From positions 1 to 39,247 of the forward strand of contig NZ_JAGGQQ010000017.1 in NCBI RefSeq assembly GCF_018613195.1: a stretch of DNA of 39,247 bases, in the 5' to 3' direction. The notes under the pieces are model-generated. The model was not told the DNA's origin. It ran no database searches and saw only the letters and a program-made list of their open reading frames with translations. The stretch's first letter is position 1; every line of letters starts with the position of its first letter. Source of the DNA: Bacillus sp. ISL-45. Lineage in GTDB: Bacteria > Bacillota > Bacilli > Bacillales > Cytobacillaceae. Of the stretch, positions 37,361 through 39,247 are shown piece after piece. The translations under genes and the position numbers were made by a program.

Positions 37361-38062
37361 TTATTGTTTAGTCTCTTGTGCTTTCAGCCAATTAGCCTCT
37401 GCTTCTGCCAGGCGGATATAATTTGGGACGAATGTATGAAGGTCCACAGCCTCTTTATCCCGTCCCAATAATGCAAGCTCTGCCGGTCTAGGGTTCAGCT
37501 CCGTAATCTCTGCCAAGACAGCTTTGTCACCAAGCTCTTCCCTAATGACCTCTTCATGAAGTTTCAAATCATTGCTCGTGAACAAAACCCTGCTGTCCAA
37601 CTCATTCAATGTTTTTACCCAATCGGCTGACATGACAAGCTGATCCTTTTTTACCGCCTGCAACTTTTGATCTTCGAATTTATATAAACCTGTATAAATC
37701 TGTCCTCTCCTTGCATCAAAGAAAGGAGAAACATACCCGTCAAAATAACGTCCTGCCGATGCTGCAGCCACCTGAAGACTCGAGACACCTGACAGCGGAA
37801 TCTTCAAGGTCCAGGCCATGGTCTTCGCAATCGTCACGCCGATACGGACACCCGTGTACGATCCAGGTCCTTCAGCGACTACAATCTTTGATAGGTCTGC
37901 TGGCTTTATGTTGCATTCTTCCATCAATGTCTGGATCGCCGGCATGACCCGAACAGAATGATTCTTTTTTATATTGGAAATATACTCGCCCAAAACAGTC
38001 TCGCCATCAAGCAAACCAATACCCAAAACATAATTGGACGTATCAATCGATAATACCTTCAT
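37361..38062 (-). CDS. tsaB: t6A biosynthesis protein TsaB
   Basis: 233 residues, ASKHA-fold scaffold partner of TsaD. MKVLSIDTSNYVLGIGLLDG start and AEGPGSYTGVRIGV (about 63-76) are typical. It has no catalytic metal site of its own. ATG directly follows the tsaE stop (TAAATG), so translation is coupled. Confidence 0.95.
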   Translation of the reverse strand: MKVLSIDTSNYVLGIGLLDGETVLGEYISNIKKNHSVRVMPAIQTLMEECNIKPADLSKIVVAEGPGSYTGVRIGVTIAKTMAWTLKIPLSGVSSLQVAAASAGRYFDGYVSPFFDARRGQIYTGLYKFEDQKLQAVKKDQLVMSADWVKTLNELDSRVLFTSNDLKLHEEVIREELGDKAVLAEITELNPRPAELALLGRDKEAVDLHTFVPNYIRLAEAEANWLKAQETKQ

Positions 38063-38515
38063 TTAAAAAATCTCCTTACACAATTCTTCATACCGACTGC
38101 CCTTCGGCTCAGCAACGATTCTTCTAGCCCCATTTTCATCAAGAAATAATTGAAGAAGCAATAGCTCTTCAGGCAGCTGGGCTTTAATCAAATGAGCCCA
38201 TTCCACAACCGTCACACCATTACCTTCAAAGTATTCTTCAAAACCAAGATCTTCAAACGCATCCTCGACACGGTAGACATCCATATGGTACAACGGCAGC
38301 CTTCCCTGGTACTCCTTGATGATGGTAAACGTCGGGCTGTTCACATTCCTGGTGATGCCCAAACCTTCGGCAAGACCTTTTGTAAAAGTCGTCTTACCCG
38401 CACCTAAATCCCCTTCAAGGGCAATGACATCTCCCGCTTGAAGAAGACCAGACAGCCTCTTGGCAAAACCCTTTGTGTCTTCAGGCTGTTCTGAAATGTA
38501 TTGATAAGTCGCCAT
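38063..38515 (-). CDS. tsaE: t6A biosynthesis ATPase TsaE
   Basis: 150 residues. Walker A GDLGAGKT (35-42), SPTFTI (60-65) and VEWAH (104-108) identify TsaE (YjeE), the ATPase that regulates the TsaBD complex. Start ATG at 38515 follows AGGTGA; a GTG three codons earlier overlaps that site. First gene of the t6A operon. thiL, which precedes it in B. subtilis, is absent here; the tRNA/rRNA operon lies upstream instead. No clear promoter is visible in 38516-38627. Confidence 0.94.
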   Translation of the reverse strand: MATYQYISEQPEDTKGFAKRLSGLLQAGDVIALEGDLGAGKTTFTKGLAEGLGITRNVNSPTFTIIKEYQGRLPLYHMDVYRVEDAFEDLGFEEYFEGNGVTVVEWAHLIKAQLPEELLLLQLFLDENGARRIVAEPKGSRYEELCKEIF

Positions 38516-38551
38516 ATATATCACCTAACTAACAGTCAATTTTTTAATAAA

Positions 38552-38595
38552 AAGCGCAAGCACCTTGGTCAGCCCCGACTAGCTTTGGAGCCAGA
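38552..38595 (+). repeat. Dispersed repeat, copy D (internally deleted)
   Basis: Keeps the left end (GCGCAAGCACCTTGGTCAGC through CCCGACTAG) and a short right end (GGAGCCAGAC) but lacks the middle ~70 bp of copies A-C. Confidence 0.75.
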
Positions 38596-38627
38596 CACTT
38601 ATCTAAGTAAAACATCCTTTAAAAGAT

Positions 38628-38654
38628 AAAAAAACCTTAGGAAGCCTCCTAAGG
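38628..38654 (-). terminator. Second terminator after the rrn-tRNA operon
   Basis: Minus-strand CCTTAGGA / TCCTAAGG hairpin followed by seven Ts. Confidence 0.8.
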
Positions 38655-38731
38655 ATGAAGATTCTATATGTAGTTTACACGATTTATCAAAGACGAGCAA
38701 AAAAACCAGCTATTTTTCCAATTTAGACAAT

Positions 38732-38754
38732 AAAAAAAACGAAACCCTGTTTCG
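38732..38754 (-). terminator. rrn-tRNA operon terminator
   Basis: Minus-strand CGAAAC-AGG-GTTTCG hairpin followed by eight Ts, 28 bp after tRNA-Asp. Confidence 0.82.
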
Positions 38755-38781
38755 TCCTGAAAAACTACCAAACTATAAAAA

Positions 38782-38857
38782 TGGCGGTCCCGACCGGGAT
38801 CGAACCGGCGATCTCCTGCGTGACAGGCAGGCATGTTAACCGCTACACCACGGGACC
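38782..38857 (-). tRNA. tRNA-Asp (GTC)
   Basis: 76 nt including an encoded CCA. Acceptor GGTCCCG pairs with CGGGACC, discriminator G73; anticodon stem-loop CCTGC-CTGTCAC-GCAGG has anticodon GTC; T-loop GGTTCGATCC is standard. Confidence 0.96.
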
Positions 38858-38880
38858 AATATGTAGTAAAAGATGGATTA

Positions 38881-38954
<74 letters not shown>

Positions 38955-38991
38955 TCGATAATAATAATTAATCCATTAAATTGTTCAAACA

Positions 38992-39107
<116 letters not shown>

Positions 39108-39192
39108 CTATTTAATTGAAAGGAAAGTATTTATTCCTTCAAAACTAGATAATGTTGTAAGAAGAATTCAAGAAGAACGAGTAATCTATTTT

Positions 39193-39247
<55 letters not shown>

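Overview
The window looks like a chromosome segment from a Bacillaceae species close to Bacillus or Mesobacillus. The evidence is B. subtilis-like gene order (glcT-ptsG; yeaC-yeaD-yebA-guaA-pbuG; groES-groEL; ydiL-ydiK-rex-moaC-ydiF; tsaD-rimI-tsaB-tsaE), Gram-positive Shine-Dalgarno sites, two guanine-class purine riboswitches, a CIRCE operator and a GlcT antitermination leader. The genus is inference. The segment lies between two rRNA operons in the same (minus) orientation: the right edge holds the 23S 3' end, 5S, tRNA-fMet and tRNA-Asp of one operon, and the left edge holds the promoters, leader and first ~30 nt of the 16S gene of the next.

Layout from left to right. 1-390: rrn promoters, leader and the ptsG terminator. 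401-3562: glucose PTS permease ptsG and its antiterminator glcT, with a RAT/terminator leader between them. 3599-7151: guanine economy, pbuG (purine uptake) and guaA (GMP synthase), each behind its own promoter, guanine aptamer and terminator. 7148-11688: a MoxR ATPase / DUF58 / transglutaminase operon (yeaC-yeaD-yebA) with an ECF-sigma-like promoter. 11691-15184: a small conserved-looking hypothetical gene, a secreted alpha/beta hydrolase and an orphan substrate-binding lipoprotein. 15403-18684: the copper operon copY-copZ-copA with two cop boxes. 18934-21127: a BCCT transporter stub, an ECF-transporter S component and a MerR-type coiled-coil DNA-binding protein surrounded by repeated YATATCGY motifs.

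21215-28530 is a decaying accessory region. It has a broken Tad-type/transglutaminase surface gene with three lesions, a truncated TadE-like gene fused in frame to a truncated nuclease-NTPase that carries an in-frame TAG, a truncated DUF2075 helicase, a frameshifted CGNR zinc-finger gene and an apparently intact tyrosine integrase. A 1.5-kb two-gene cassette of unknown function follows, bracketed by 44-bp direct repeats of the integrase 3' end. This island abuts groEL.

28637-39247 returns to core genes: groES-groEL (with a dispersed repeat between them), ydiL-ydiK, rex-moaC, the ABC-F gene ydiF, and the t6A tRNA-modification operon tsaE-tsaB-rimI-tsaD. Between ydiF and tsaD lie a tandem ~20-bp CGCTATA array and a dense cluster of DnaA-box-like sequences. 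A structured ~115-bp dispersed repeat occurs four times (one copy internally deleted). The most interesting items are the repeat-bracketed cassette, the fossil defence-like island, the DnaA-box cluster with its neighbouring array, the YATATCGY motifs and the dispersed palindromic element.
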